Assembly (NCBI RefSeq): GCF_013116825.1
Contig: NZ_JABFNS010000001.1
Coordinates: 1-64,000 of the forward strand
DNA: 64,000 nt
Direction of reading: 5' to 3'
Source of the DNA: Myxococcus xanthus
GTDB lineage: Bacteria; Myxococcota; Myxococcia; Myxococcales; Myxococcaceae
Shown: positions 18,393 to 28,001 of the stretch, piece by piece
Numbering within the stretch: position 1 is the first letter of the stretch
How the letters are laid out: each line of letters begins with the position of its first letter
Notes under the pieces: generated by a model
What the model saw: only the letters and a program-made list of their open reading frames with translations
Database searches by the model: none
Told to the model about the DNA's origin: nothing
Program-made: the position numbers and the translations under genes

Positions 18393-19736
18393 ATGCTCAT
18401 GACGGACCTGCTCTATGCGCGGGCCCAAATGGGCTTGTCGCTCGCGTTCCACATCGTCTTCGCCGCGGCGGGAGTGGCGCTTCCCGTCCTCATGGTGCTC
18501 AGTGACTGGAAGGGCCGGCGTACCGGTGATGCGGACTATCAGAAGCTGAGCCAGAAGCTGGCGAAGGGGACGGCCATCCTCTTCGCGGTGGGCGCGGTGA
18601 GTGGCACGGTGTTGTCCTTCGAACTGGGCCTGCTGTGGCCAGAGTTCATGGGGCAGTACGGCGAGGTGATTGGGCTGCCCTTCAGCCTGGAGGGCGTCGC
18701 CTTCTTCACCGAGGCCATCTTCCTGGGCATCTATCTGTACGGGCGGGAGCGGGTGTCGCCAGGGATGCACATGTTCTCCGGCGTCATGGTGGCGGTGAGT
18801 GGCGCGGCCAGCGCCTTCTTCGTCACGCTGGTCAACACGTTCATGAACCACCCGTCGGGCTTCACGCCGTCGGCGTCGGGGCCCGTGGACGTGCAGCCGC
18901 TGGTGGCCATGTTCAGCCCCGGCTGGCAGTACCAGACGGCGCACGTGCTGCTCTCCTGCTACCAGGCGAGCGCCTTCGCCATGGCGGGCATCCACGCCTT
19001 CGTGTTGCTGCGCCACCCGGGCGCGGCCTTCCACCGAAAGGCCCTCTCTGTGGCGCTGCCGCTGGCGTGTGTCACCGCGCTGCTCCAGCCCGTGGTGGGG
19101 GACTTGTCCGCCAAGCACGTGGCGAAGGCGCAGCCGGTGAAGCTGGCCGCCATGGAGGGTCAGTTCGAGACGGAGCGCGGCGCGCCGCTGCGCCTGGGCG
19201 GACTCCCCAACGTGGAGACGGGCGAGGTGCCCTACGCGGTGGACATCCCCAAGGGCTTGTCGATTCTCGCCTTCGCGGACCCGGACGCGGAGGTGAAGGG
19301 CCTGAATGCCTTCCCGCGCGACGAGTGGCCGCCGGTGGCGAAGGTCCACGTGGCCTTCCAAGTCATGGTGGGCACCGGGAGCGCCATGGCGCTGCTGGCG
19401 CTGGTGACGCTGGGCTGGCGGTGGCGGAAGAAGGCCTGGCCCCACGGGCGGAAGATGATGTGGGCGTGGCTGTTGTCGGGGCCGCTGGGGGTGGTGGCCA
19501 TGGAGGCGGGCTGGCTCGTCACGGAGTGGGGACGACAGCCGTGGATTGTTCGCGGCGTCATGCGCACGGCGGAAGCGGTGACGCCGGTGCCACACCTGGC
19601 CGCGCCCTTCTGGACCTTCACCGCCGTGTACCTGTTCCTGGGGGTGACGGTGGTGACGCTGCTGGTGCGGCAGGTGGCGGGCACGCTGCCCACGCGCGAC
19701 GGTGGTCTGATGGGAGGTGAGGCTCATGTCGACTGA
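18393..19736 (+). CDS. cydA: Cytochrome bd-type quinol oxidase subunit I
   Basis: A 447-residue polytopic inner-membrane subunit that carries the haems. The haem b595 His lies in the first helix (LAFHIVFAAAG), the VHVAFQVMVG segment supplies the conserved Met, and the GRQPW motif (TEWGRQPWIVRG) is intact. The loop between helices 6 and 7 is short, as in CIO-type enzymes, and the protein is well below E. coli CydA in length. It reduces oxygen with high affinity and, in general, tolerates NO. Start at 18393 or at the in-frame ATG 18399. It overlaps cydB by 11 bases. Confidence 0.94.
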   Translation: MLMTDLLYARAQMGLSLAFHIVFAAAGVALPVLMVLSDWKGRRTGDADYQKLSQKLAKGTAILFAVGAVSGTVLSFELGLLWPEFMGQYGEVIGLPFSLEGVAFFTEAIFLGIYLYGRERVSPGMHMFSGVMVAVSGAASAFFVTLVNTFMNHPSGFTPSASGPVDVQPLVAMFSPGWQYQTAHVLLSCYQASAFAMAGIHAFVLLRHPGAAFHRKALSVALPLACVTALLQPVVGDLSAKHVAKAQPVKLAAMEGQFETERGAPLRLGGLPNVETGEVPYAVDIPKGLSILAFADPDAEVKGLNAFPRDEWPPVAKVHVAFQVMVGTGSAMALLALVTLGWRWRKKAWPHGRKMMWAWLLSGPLGVVAMEAGWLVTEWGRQPWIVRGVMRTAEAVTPVPHLAAPFWTFTAVYLFLGVTVVTLLVRQVAGTLPTRDGGLMGGEAHVD

Positions 19737-20745
19737 CGCGATTCTGGGCTTCGCGGTGGCGGGGACCTTCGTCCTCTACGCCCTCTTCGGCGGGGCGGAC
19801 TTCGGGGGCGGCGTCTGGGATTTGCTCGCCTCCGGGCCGCGCAAGGCGGAGCAGCGCGCGCTCATCGCCCGCGCCATTGGCCCGGTGTGGGAGGTGAATC
19901 ACATCTGGCTCATCGTGGGCCTGGTGCTGCTGTTCGCCGGCTTCCCGCGCGCCTTCGCGGTGCTGAGCGTGGCGCTGCACGTGCCGCTGACGTTGCTGAT
20001 GCTGGGCATCGTGTTCCGGGGCGCGGCCTTCACCTTCCGGGCCTACGACACGCGCGGGGACGCCGTGCAGCGGAAGTGGGGGCTCGTCTTCAGTGGCGCC
20101 AGCGTCATCGCGCCGGTGCTGCTGGGCATGTGCGTGGGGGCCGTGGTGAGCGGCACCATCCGCGTGGAAGGGCGGGTGGTGGTGAGCGGCTTCTTCGCGT
20201 CGTGGCTCGCGCCCTTCTCATGGGCGGTGGGCGCGCTGGCGTTGAGCCTCTTCGCCTTCCTGGCGGCGGCATACCTCACTCACGAGGCACCCGAGCCCAC
20301 GCTGCGCGAGGACTTCCGCCGCCGGGCGATGGGCGCGGGCGTGGCCGTGTTCCTCGCGGCGCTGGCGGTGCTGTTGCTGGCACGCGAGGGGGCGCCGCGC
20401 GTCTGGGAGGGACTCTTGGGCTCGCCCTTCGCAGTGGCGCTGCATGCGGGCACGGCGGTGGCGGCGGTGGCGTCCTTCGCGCTCTTGTGGACGCGCCGCT
20501 TTCAATGGGTCCGTGTCGCGGCGGCCGTGCAGGCGGGGCTCATCGTGCTGGGGTGGGCCGCCTCGCAGTACCCGTACCTGGTGGTGCCCGACGTCACGCT
20601 GCAGGGCGCGGCGGCGAGCCCTGGCGTGCAGCGCTGGTTGTTGGTGGCGCTGGGCGTGGGCACGGCCGTGGTGGTGCCCTCGCTGGTGTTGCTGTTCCGC
20701 GTCTTCCGGCCCGCGCCGTTGCCGGGCGCCGGCTCGAAGGTGTGA
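19726..20745 (+). CDS. cydB: Cytochrome bd-type quinol oxidase subunit II
   Basis: A 339-residue integral membrane subunit with eight to nine predicted helices. The family signature LFGGADFGGGVWDLLA is at the N-terminus, and VWEVNHIWLIVG follows near residue 52. Together with CydA it forms the oxidase; neither cydX nor the assembly transporter cydCD is adjacent. GGGAGGTGAG precedes the ATG inside the cydA coding end. A shared hairpin separates it from the convergent TonB receptor. Confidence 0.94.
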   Translation: MSTDAILGFAVAGTFVLYALFGGADFGGGVWDLLASGPRKAEQRALIARAIGPVWEVNHIWLIVGLVLLFAGFPRAFAVLSVALHVPLTLLMLGIVFRGAAFTFRAYDTRGDAVQRKWGLVFSGASVIAPVLLGMCVGAVVSGTIRVEGRVVVSGFFASWLAPFSWAVGALALSLFAFLAAAYLTHEAPEPTLREDFRRRAMGAGVAVFLAALAVLLLAREGAPRVWEGLLGSPFAVALHAGTAVAAVASFALLWTRRFQWVRVAAAVQAGLIVLGWAASQYPYLVVPDVTLQGAAASPGVQRWLLVALGVGTAVVVPSLVLLFRVFRPAPLPGAGSKV

Positions 20746-20759
20746 GTCGCGCGGGCGCC

Positions 20760-20786
20760 CCTCGCCACGCGCAATGCGTGGCGGGG
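20760..20786. terminator. Two-way hairpin terminator
   Basis: An 11-base-pair stem (CCTCGCCACGC with GCGTGGCGGGG, one T-G wobble) around the loop GCAAT, located between the convergent stops of cydB and the TonB receptor. Confidence 0.7.
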
Positions 20787-20799
20787 ACGAAGCGGCGCC

Positions 20800-22908
20800 T
20801 TAGAACCGCGCGTTCACACCCGCGTAGAGGGTGCGGCCGCGCTCCTGGAACACGTAGCCTTCCTCGTCCTCGGTGCGGGTGTTGGCGAGGTTGAGCACGC
20901 CCGCGTTGACGCCGAAGTTCCTGCTGATGTCGTAGCTGGCGCCCGCGTCGAAGAGGGCGTAGGCCTCCACTTCCTCGGTGCCGCTGAGCTGCGGGCCAAT
21001 GTACTGGCCGCGTACGAAGGCCTTCAGCCTGTCCACCGGCGTCAGGTCAATCTGGCCGTTGAGGGTGTGCTTGGGCCGGTAGGCGAGCTGCACGTCGTTC
21101 TCCAGGTCCCGGCTCTCCAGGAAGGTGTAGTTCGCGCTCAGGCGCACCACGTTGCCGAAGGCCTTGCTCGCCGTCGCCTCGACGCCGCGCAGGCGCGCGC
21201 GGTTGACGTTGCGGGGCACGTACAGGGGCAGGCCCGTCGCCGGGTCGGTGCCCACCGGCTCCACGCCCGTGCCGCGCGGCGTGTCGATGAGGTTGCGGAT
21301 GTTGTTCTGGAAGACGGTCGCCGACAGGGCCCACGACGTCATGGTCCAGTTGGCGGACACCTCGAAGTTGGTGCTCTTCTCCGGCGCCAGGTCCGGGTTG
21401 CCGATGATGCCGCAGCGGCCTCGGCAGCTCGTCACCAGGGACTCGGTGCTCATCTGACGCAGCGTGGGCGCCTTGAAGCCCGTGCCGACGCCCGCCTTCA
21501 GCGTGAGGTGGGGCATGGGCGAGTAGACGGCGTAGGCACGCGGCGTGAAGTGGAGGCCGAAGTTCTCGTGGTTGTCCAGGCGCGCGCCCAGCAGCAGCGT
21601 CAGCTTGTCCATCAGCGCCAGTTCGTCCTGCGCGTAGAGGGCCTGCTGGTGCACGCTGGCGCCGCCGCTGGTGAACTCGTCCGACTTGAGGTCAATCCAG
21701 CGCGCCTCGCCGCCCACCGTCAGCGTGTTGATGCCCAGGTACGCGGTGGCGTTCGCCTCCGCGACGATGTTGTCCTGGGTGAGGCCATCGACGCCGCTCT
21801 CCAGTCCTTCCCAGTAGCCGCGGACCTCGGAGTTGCCCCAGTCCCACTTGCCCTTGTGGCCCAGCACCGCGTCGTTGCGGTGGACCACCGCGTCCGCGTC
21901 GCCGTAGGAGCCGCCGATGTAGTACTCGCCGATGCGGTTCTGGTTCGCGCGGCCGTACTCGGCGGTCATCGTCTGCTGCGCGGTGGGCGTCCAGCTCAGC
22001 GACAGCCGGCCGTTGTGGTCATTGCGGCCCTCGAGCGTGGCCAGGTCGCCGTGGTTGACGACGCTGCCGTCCTCACGCGTCACCGGCGCGCCGTCCGCGT
22101 TGAGCACGGGCGAGCCCGGGTTGCGCGCGCCATTCCACGCCTGGCGGTGGTTGAAGCCGCCCGTCACCTTCAAGGAGAGCGTGTCCTCGATGAGCGGACC
22201 GCTGAGGAAGACGCTGGAGCGGAGCTCCTCGCCGTTGGCGCCCACGGTGGGCGTCTGCGCCTTCAGGTCGATGCCGCCCGTCCACTTGGGCGCAATCGGC
22301 TTGGTGATGATGTTGATGACGCCGCCCAGCGCCTCGGAGCCGTAGAGGGAGGACATGGCGCCGCGGACGACCTCGATGCGCTCGATGCCCTCCGTGGGGA
22401 TGAGGCCGATGTCGAAGTCGTTGTGGCGGAACACCGCCTCCATCGAGTTCACGCGCTTTCCGTCGACCAGGATGAGCGTGTAGCTCGAATCCATGCCGCG
22501 GATGCTGATGCCACGGCGGCCCTGGCTGCCGGCCGTCAGGCTGATGCCGGGCGCCAGGCGGATGGCGTCCGTCAAATCACCCACGGGCGCCCGCTTCAGG
22601 TCCTCCTGCGTCACCACGGTGACGGAGGCAGGGGCGGAGGTGACGTCCTGCTCGGTGCGCGTCGCCGTCACCACCACGGGGGCCATCTGGAAGATGTTGT
22701 CCTCCAGCGCCGCCTCCGCCTGCTCGGCCTGCGGCTCGGTGGCCGTGAAGTCCGGCGGCGGCGTGGCCGCGTCCTGCGCCCAGGCGGGCGTCGTGGTGAG
22801 CAGCAGGGCAGAGCCCACCCATTTCCACGTCACAGACAGACGGGGACCACGGAAAGGTCGGGGGGAAACGTCATCACGGTGAACGGCGCGCAAGGTCCTT
22901 CTCCTCAT
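20800..22908 (-). CDS. TonB-dependent siderophore-type receptor
   Basis: A 702-residue outer-membrane receptor. The signal peptide runs to about residue 45 (TTTPAWAQ). A TonB-box-like VVVTATR follows near 78, then the plug (about 85-190, with SIRGMDSSYTLILVDGKRV and VVRGAMSSLYGSEALGGVINIIT). The rest is a 22-strand barrel ending in GVNARF. GTGFKAPTLRQ and NPDLAPEKSTNFEVS resemble the CirA/FepA group, so ferric catecholate uptake is likely. The start is uncertain: AGGAGAAGG lies just inside the frame, so a TTG at about 22893 could be the real start. A Fur-like box is upstream. Confidence 0.9.
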   Translation of the reverse strand: MRRRTLRAVHRDDVSPRPFRGPRLSVTWKWVGSALLLTTTPAWAQDAATPPPDFTATEPQAEQAEAALEDNIFQMAPVVVTATRTEQDVTSAPASVTVVTQEDLKRAPVGDLTDAIRLAPGISLTAGSQGRRGISIRGMDSSYTLILVDGKRVNSMEAVFRHNDFDIGLIPTEGIERIEVVRGAMSSLYGSEALGGVINIITKPIAPKWTGGIDLKAQTPTVGANGEELRSSVFLSGPLIEDTLSLKVTGGFNHRQAWNGARNPGSPVLNADGAPVTREDGSVVNHGDLATLEGRNDHNGRLSLSWTPTAQQTMTAEYGRANQNRIGEYYIGGSYGDADAVVHRNDAVLGHKGKWDWGNSEVRGYWEGLESGVDGLTQDNIVAEANATAYLGINTLTVGGEARWIDLKSDEFTSGGASVHQQALYAQDELALMDKLTLLLGARLDNHENFGLHFTPRAYAVYSPMPHLTLKAGVGTGFKAPTLRQMSTESLVTSCRGRCGIIGNPDLAPEKSTNFEVSANWTMTSWALSATVFQNNIRNLIDTPRGTGVEPVGTDPATGLPLYVPRNVNRARLRGVEATASKAFGNVVRLSANYTFLESRDLENDVQLAYRPKHTLNGQIDLTPVDRLKAFVRGQYIGPQLSGTEEVEAYALFDAGASYDISRNFGVNAGVLNLANTRTEDEEGYVFQERGRTLYAGVNARF

Positions 22909-23026
22909 GTGGGTGTCTGAACTGCCGGACTCCCCCCGTTCCGCTTCCGCCCGAGGCGTCCGCGGGTACTGATTCGAGCAAGGCCCTCCCGCCGCCGCGG
23001 AAGTCGCAAGGTGCTGCGTATGACTT

Positions 23027-23041
23027 TGCGAATCAATATCA
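23027..23041 (-). promoter_or_regulatory. Fur-like box upstream of the TonB receptor
   Basis: On the minus strand the sequence reads TGATATT-G-ATTCGCA, matching 11-12 of the 14 fixed positions of the 7-1-7 Fur consensus. It sits about 120 bases before the receptor start in an AT-rich island. Iron-dependent repression would fit the receptor's role. Confidence 0.5.
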
Positions 23042-23154
23042 ATTGAGCGGCACTTTGCGTCCTGACGGGTGTCCTGTCAACGCGCGGAAGGCGGAATCCT
23101 CTACACCAGCCGTAGAAGCCCGCCTTCACCGCGGAGGTGCCCGCGAGGTGTGCG

Positions 23155-23697
23155 TCAGTCTTGCGTGGGCCAGACGGCCCGCGGTTCTTCGTCGTCCCTG
23201 GCGGTGAGCAGGGTGGCGCCTTCGAGCAGGTCCTCGGAGTCCAGGGCTTCCACGGCCGTGCGCACGCCTGCGTCGGCGTCCATCACCCGGCAGTAGACGC
23301 GGAGCTGTTGTGCCTGGAGCTCACCGCCTTCGACCTCGCCATTGCCCGTCCAGCCGAGCGCGTCCGTGAGCAGCTCCTCCACGGCGACGCGCTTCTCCAC
23401 GTCGTGGCCGGTGCCCTTGCCCTCGATGGTGTACTGGACGATGAGGGTCATCATCGCCGTGGGATCAGGCTCGTCATAGCCCTGGTCCACCAGGGGGCCC
23501 GCGGCCTCTGCGATGACCATGTCCGGGTCTTCATCCGGGGGGAGGGGCAGTTGATGGTCTTCGCCCGTCTCGCCCACGAGGCCTTGGTGCACGGTGAGTG
23601 CGCCGTCATGCACCCAGGCCTCCCAGTAGCGGAGCCGGTTGCCTTCCTTCTTGTAGAGCTTCAGCACGCTTCGAGTCTCATTCGAGGGCCCCTGCAT
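23155..23697 (-). CDS. Hypothetical acidic protein, N-terminus reminiscent of WGR
   Basis: A 180-residue soluble, acidic protein. The N-terminal segment (LKLYKKEGNRLRYWEAW, then VHQGLVGETGE) recalls WGR-type modules found in DNA-repair and other proteins. The rest has no recognisable motif. A GTG at 23667 is a plausible alternative start that would place LKLYKKEG directly at the N-terminus; no ribosome site decides between them. It lies 26 bases after the SDR gene on the same strand and is probably co-transcribed. Confidence 0.55.
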   Translation of the reverse strand: MQGPSNETRSVLKLYKKEGNRLRYWEAWVHDGALTVHQGLVGETGEDHQLPLPPDEDPDMVIAEAAGPLVDQGYDEPDPTAMMTLIVQYTIEGKGTGHDVEKRVAVEELLTDALGWTGNGEVEGGELQAQQLRVYCRVMDADAGVRTAVEALDSEDLLEGATLLTARDDEEPRAVWPTQD

Positions 23698-23723
23698 AGC
23701 ACGGAGCCCGGGGGGCTTTTCGC

Positions 23724-24494
23724 TCAGAAGGCACGGCCCTGGCCCCCATCCACGGGCAGGGTGGCCCCTGTGACCCAGCGTGCGCGTTCCGAACAGAGGA
23801 AGGCCACCACGTCGGCCACTTCCTCGGGGGCGCCGAAGCGGCCCCAGGGCAGCTCGTCGCGCACCAGCCTGGCCACCTTCTCTGGGTCCGCCTTCTGGCG
23901 TTTGTCCCAGCTGCCGCCGGGGAAGAGGATGGAGCCGGGGGCCACGCCGTTGACGCGGATGCGGTACTGCGCCAGGTCCACCGCCATCTCCTTGGTGAGC
24001 GCGGTGATGCCGGCCTTGGCGGTGGTGTAGGGCGCGCTGGTGGCGTACTCGCGGCCGAAGATGGAGTTGATGTGGATGATGCAGCCGCCGCCCTGCGCGC
24101 GCATGGCCTCCACGGCGCGTTGGCTGCACCACACGGCGGACAGGAGGTTCCGGTCCAGGACGGATGTCCATTGCTCGGCAGTGGCCGAATGGAAGGCGCC
24201 CGCGCCGCCGCTGCCGCCCACGTTGTTGACCAGGATGTCCAGCCGGCCGAAGGCGCGCACCGCCGCGTCCACCGCTTCTACTGCGCCGGCCTGGGTGGCC
24301 ACGTCCGTCACCACGGTGGCCACCTCCGCGCCCTCGGCGCGAAGCTGCGCCGCGGTGGCCTCCAGGGCCTCCGCGCCGCGAGCGCTGAGGCACACCCGCA
24401 CGCCCTCGCGGGCCAGCACCGACGCGATGGCCCGGCCAATGCCCCGGCTGCTGCCGGTGATGAGGGCCGTCTTTCCTCTGAGCTCCAGGTCCAT
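23724..24494 (-). CDS. SDR-family NAD(P)-dependent oxidoreductase
   Basis: A 256-residue classical short-chain dehydrogenase. The cofactor motif TGSSRGIG is near residue 14, NNVGG replaces the usual NNAG near 90, and the catalytic Ser (HINSIFG) and the YTTAK site (Tyr-X3-Lys, near 157) are intact. C-terminal WVTGATLPVDGG is typical. The substrate is unknown. It precedes the acidic hypothetical gene on the minus strand. Confidence 0.9.
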   Translation of the reverse strand: MDLELRGKTALITGSSRGIGRAIASVLAREGVRVCLSARGAEALEATAAQLRAEGAEVATVVTDVATQAGAVEAVDAAVRAFGRLDILVNNVGGSGGAGAFHSATAEQWTSVLDRNLLSAVWCSQRAVEAMRAQGGGCIIHINSIFGREYATSAPYTTAKAGITALTKEMAVDLAQYRIRVNGVAPGSILFPGGSWDKRQKADPEKVARLVRDELPWGRFGAPEEVADVVAFLCSERARWVTGATLPVDGGQGRAF

Positions 24495-24613
24495 GGACGG
24501 GCGTTCTACTGCGCCTGTCCGCTCATGGGGACCTCATGGCGCGGGGGCGTTGAGTCCTGTGCGCAAGTCCGGGAGGTATCGCCTGGGAGGGGGCCTGCTG
24601 CCGTTGACCGGTG

Positions 24614-24638
24614 CCGCGGCCGGGGGCTTCGGCCGCGG
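24614..24638 (-). terminator. Hairpin downstream of pgi
   Basis: A perfect 9-base-pair stem (CCGCGGCCG with CGGCCGCGG) around a 7-base loop, 18 bases beyond the glucose-6-phosphate isomerase stop on the minus strand. Confidence 0.55.
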
Positions 24639-24655
24639 GCTTCGGTGGCCGCGTC

Positions 24656-26245
24656 CTACTTCGCCTGGAAGCGCGCCTGTGTCGGGGTGGCCCCCGGGGT
24701 GCGCGTGACGCCGCGGTCCGGGTTGGCGGCCAGGTGCTGGAGCACCTTGAACACCGTCTCCACCTCGTCCGGCATGCCGATGTCCGCCGCGAGCTGCTCG
24801 GCGGTGCGCGCCTCCGCGCGCGCCTCGCGCAGGCGCGTCGTCAGCTTGCGCTGGAGCTCCAGCACCACGCCCGCGGCCTTCTTGCCCGCCTCCACGCCCG
24901 GCTGGTGGTACGCATTGATGTGCACCAGCGTGGCGTAGAAGCCCACGGCGCGCTCATACAGGGCAATCAACGCGCCCAGCGTGCGCGCGCTCACGTCCGG
25001 CACGGTGAGGGTGAGCGACTCGCGGTCCTTCTCGTAGAGCGCGCGCCGCGTGCCCAGCAGGAAGCCCAGCAGGTAGTCACCGCTGGTGACGCCGGGCTCC
25101 ACCTCCTGCGAGCCGCCGTCACGGTCCTTCAGCACCTCGATGAAGGTGACGAAGAAATTGAGCACGCCTTCTCGCAGCTGCTGCACGTAGGCGTGCTGGT
25201 CCGTGGAGCCCTTGTTGCCATAGACGGCGATGCCCTGGTTCACCACCTTGCCATCCAGGTCCGTCTCCTTGCCCAGCGACTCCATGACGAGCTGCTGGAG
25301 GTAGCGCGACATCAGCAGCAGCCGGTCCTTGTACGGCAGGATGACCATGTCCTTGTGGCCCCGGCCGTCACCCGCGTAGTGCCACATGAGCGCCAGCAGC
25401 GCGGCCGGGTTCTTCAGCGCATCCCGCTCCCGCGTCGCCGCGTCCATGTCGCGCGCGCCCTTCAGCAGCGCGTCGATGTCCAGCCCCTGCAGGCGCGCGG
25501 GCAGCAGGCCCACCGCGGACGTCACCGACGTGCGACCGCCAACCCAGTCCCACATGGGGAAGGTGCGCAGCCAGCCCTGCTTCTTCGCGTGGTTGTCCAG
25601 CTCGCTGCCGGCGCCGGTCACGGCCACCGCGTGCTTGCTGAAGTCCAGGCCGCGCGCCGAGTAGCCGCGCTCGGCCTCCAGCATGCCGTTGCGCGTCTCC
25701 TTGGTGCCACCTGACTTGCTGATGACCAGGGTGAGCGTCTCCGACAGCCGCTCGCCCAACTGCGCCAGCACGCGGTCGAAGCCGTCCGGGTCCGTGTTGT
25801 CGAAGAAGGACACCTGCATCGGGTCCTTCGCCGTGCCCAGCGCGTCCGCCACCAGCTGCGGCCCCAGCGCCGAGCCGCCAATGCCGACAATCAGCACGTG
25901 CGTGAAGCGCTGCGCCTTCTGCGGCTTCACCCGGCCCTCATGCACGTCCTTCGCGAAGGCGTGGATGGCGGCCACCGTGTCGGTGATTTCCTTCCGGAGC
26001 GCGGGCTCGGGCGCCAGCTCCGGCGCGCGCAGCCAGTAGTGGCCCACCTTGCGCTTCTCGTCCGGGTTGGAGACGGCGCCCTTCTCCAGGGCCTCCATCG
26101 CGCCGAAGGCTTCCTCCAGGCGGGGGCGCATCCGCTCCAGATAGTCCGCCGGGAAGCGCATCCGCGAGACGTCGAGCGTGAAGTCCAAGGCCGGGACGAC
26201 GCACAGATAACGCTGGTACCGCTCCCACAGTTCTCGCTCGGTCAT
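24656..26245 (-). CDS. pgi: Glucose-6-phosphate isomerase
   Basis: A 529-residue glycolytic/gluconeogenic enzyme interconverting glucose-6-P and fructose-6-P. Visible family blocks: [15 protein letters not shown] near 127, SKSGGTKET (phosphate-binding loop) near 200, and [14 protein letters not shown] near 258. Residues [14 protein letters not shown] near 362 include the catalytic Glu/His neighbourhood, and [17 protein letters not shown] near 445 provides the active-site Lys. The C-terminal 60-70 residues form a helical extension ([17 protein letters not shown]). ATG 26245 follows AGGAGGAGCC, so the longer upstream frame is not used. Confidence 0.95.
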   Translation of the reverse strand: MTERELWERYQRYLCVVPALDFTLDVSRMRFPADYLERMRPRLEEAFGAMEALEKGAVSNPDEKRKVGHYWLRAPELAPEPALRKEITDTVAAIHAFAKDVHEGRVKPQKAQRFTHVLIVGIGGSALGPQLVADALGTAKDPMQVSFFDNTDPDGFDRVLAQLGERLSETLTLVISKSGGTKETRNGMLEAERGYSARGLDFSKHAVAVTGAGSELDNHAKKQGWLRTFPMWDWVGGRTSVTSAVGLLPARLQGLDIDALLKGARDMDAATRERDALKNPAALLALMWHYAGDGRGHKDMVILPYKDRLLLMSRYLQQLVMESLGKETDLDGKVVNQGIAVYGNKGSTDQHAYVQQLREGVLNFFVTFIEVLKDRDGGSQEVEPGVTSGDYLLGFLLGTRRALYEKDRESLTLTVPDVSARTLGALIALYERAVGFYATLVHINAYHQPGVEAGKKAAGVVLELQRKLTTRLREARAEARTAEQLAADIGMPDEVETVFKVLQHLAANPDRGVTRTPGATPTQARFQAK

Positions 26246-26374
26246 GGCTCCTCCTGGCAGTTCTCGCGTCGCGATAGGTGCCGGGTGGCTTAGCGCCTCC
26301 GTGCGCGGGTGGGAAGCTGGACGGCGGTGTCGGTGCGCGTCCACGGGGCCGCGGGCGGCCGGGTGCTCAACACC

Positions 26375-27280
26375 TCACACGGAGGGGCGTGCCGCTTCGG
26401 GCGGGGGCTGTACTCCGGGCGGCCGGGGCGCCTCTGGGGCGTCGGGCTTCCAGGCCGGGTTGCGGAAGACGTAGCTCAGGCGCTGCTTCAGGGAGCCGGG
26501 CTTCGCCGCGTCGCGCGTGATGGCCGCGAACTCGTGGAAGGCGATGCGCACGGGATTGAACGTCTCCAGGTTCTTCGTCAGGCCGTACACGGGCTTTTCG
26601 CCCTCTGGCTCGAACGTCCCGAAGAGGCGGTCCCAGATGATGAGGATGCCCGCGTAGTTCTTGTCCAGGTAGCGCGGGTTGGACGCATGGTGCACGCGGT
26701 GGTGTGACGGCGTGTTGAGCACCCACTCCAGCGGGCGCGGCAGCCGGCCAATGGCCTCGGTGTGAATCCAGTACTGGTAGAGCAGGCTGACGGACTGCTG
26801 CACGACAATCATCACCGGGTGGAACCCGAGCAGCGCCAGTGGTGCCCAGAAGACGAAGCTGGTGGGCGGCGTCCACGTCTGCCGCAGCGCCGTGGAGAGG
26901 TTGTAGTGCTGGCTGGAGTGGTGCACCACGTGGGACGCCCAGAAGAAGCGGCTCTCATGGTGGACGCGGTGGAAGGCGTAGTAGCAGAGGTCGTCCGCGA
27001 AGAAGATGAGCACCCACGCCAGCACGCCGGTGCCCATGCGCAGCGGCGTCAGGTGATAGAGCGCCAGGTAGCCGGCGAAGGCCACGCCCTTCCACAGGAC
27101 GTTGATGGCCACGTTGCCCAGCCCCATGGAGATGCTGGCCATCGTGTCCTTCCAGGTGTGGCCCACCATGGGACGGCCTTCGTCCCGCTGCTTCTTCACC
27201 CAGAGGGCCTCGGCAATCACCGTGAGGGTGAACACCGGGATGGCCGGGGTGATGAGGTCGGGGATGTGTGCTGCGTCCAT
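26375..27280 (-). CDS. Sterol desaturase/fatty-acid hydroxylase-family protein
   Basis: A 301-residue integral membrane di-iron enzyme. Three His clusters are intact: HRVHH near residue 104, HVVHHSSQHYN near 115-125, and HHRVHH near 195. They are surrounded by four to five hydrophobic helices. Family members hydroxylate or desaturate sterols, alkyl ethers or fatty acids; the substrate is unknown. It lies 25 bases downstream of a TetR gene on the same strand and is probably under its control. Confidence 0.88.
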   Translation of the reverse strand: MDAAHIPDLITPAIPVFTLTVIAEALWVKKQRDEGRPMVGHTWKDTMASISMGLGNVAINVLWKGVAFAGYLALYHLTPLRMGTGVLAWVLIFFADDLCYYAFHRVHHESRFFWASHVVHHSSQHYNLSTALRQTWTPPTSFVFWAPLALLGFHPVMIVVQQSVSLLYQYWIHTEAIGRLPRPLEWVLNTPSHHRVHHASNPRYLDKNYAGILIIWDRLFGTFEPEGEKPVYGLTKNLETFNPVRIAFHEFAAITRDAAKPGSLKQRLSYVFRNPAWKPDAPEAPRPPGVQPPPEAARPSV

Positions 27281-27305
27281 GGTGGGACCCTCCGTGTCGG
27301 CGAAC

Positions 27306-27971
27306 TCAGGAGCGGGCGCGGCGGCGAGGCCGCGCCAAGGCGGGGAGGAAGGCGTTGCGCATGAAGTGGGTGAGCGCATCCAGCATGCGCCGATGCGCCG
27401 GGTCGTTGGGCCGGGCGCTGCCTCCCACCGCGGCGCCCTGCACCGCGTCCAGCGCCAGCTCCACGATGGAGTCGAAGTCCGGGTGCGCGGAGGCCTCGGG
27501 GAACAGCTCGCGCGCCACGCGGTGCAGGTTCTCCCGGTGCGGCCCGTCCACCGCCGCCAACGCCACGCGCAGCTCCGCGTCCGTGCGCGCCGCGACGTAC
27601 AGCTCGATGGCGGCCTGCAGCTCCGGGCGCTGGAAGGCGGCCCACAACATGTCCACCGCCGCCGCGATGCGGTCCCTGCCCGACGGCCGGGCCCCCACCC
27701 CGGCCAGGTAGTCCTGAATGAGCCGCGGGAAGAGGTGCTCCACCGCCGCGGCGAGCAGCTCCTCTTTCGTATCGAAGTGGGTGAAGAGCGCGCCCTGTGA
27801 CAGGCCTGCCCGCTTGGACACCTCCACCGTCGTCAGGCGGGCGTAGCCCTGCTCCACCAGCGTTTCGATGGTGGCGTCCAGCAGCTTGCGCCGCGTCGTC
27901 TCTCGGCGCTCCTGCTGCGTGCGGCGGACAGGCCGGGCCGGCGCGTCCGATGGAGTGTTCTTCGCGGCCAT
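27306..27971 (-). CDS. TetR/AcrR-family transcriptional regulator
   Basis: A 221-residue repressor-type regulator. The N-terminal helix-turn-helix (LLDATIETLVEQGYARLTTV, then RAGLSQGALFTHFDTKEELL) is at residues 29-80; the C-terminal ligand domain is helical and unassigned. It heads a two-gene transcript with the membrane hydroxylase. A palindrome AGTGAC-CA-GTCACT lies 31 bases upstream of its start and is the obvious self-operator. Confidence 0.9.
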   Translation of the reverse strand: MAAKNTPSDAPARPVRRTQQERRETTRRKLLDATIETLVEQGYARLTTVEVSKRAGLSQGALFTHFDTKEELLAAAVEHLFPRLIQDYLAGVGARPSGRDRIAAAVDMLWAAFQRPELQAAIELYVAARTDAELRVALAAVDGPHRENLHRVARELFPEASAHPDFDSIVELALDAVQGAAVGGSARPNDPAHRRMLDALTHFMRNAFLPALARPRRRARS

Positions 27972-28001
27972 TCGACTTGCAGGATAATGTCGAACTTAGT
28001 G

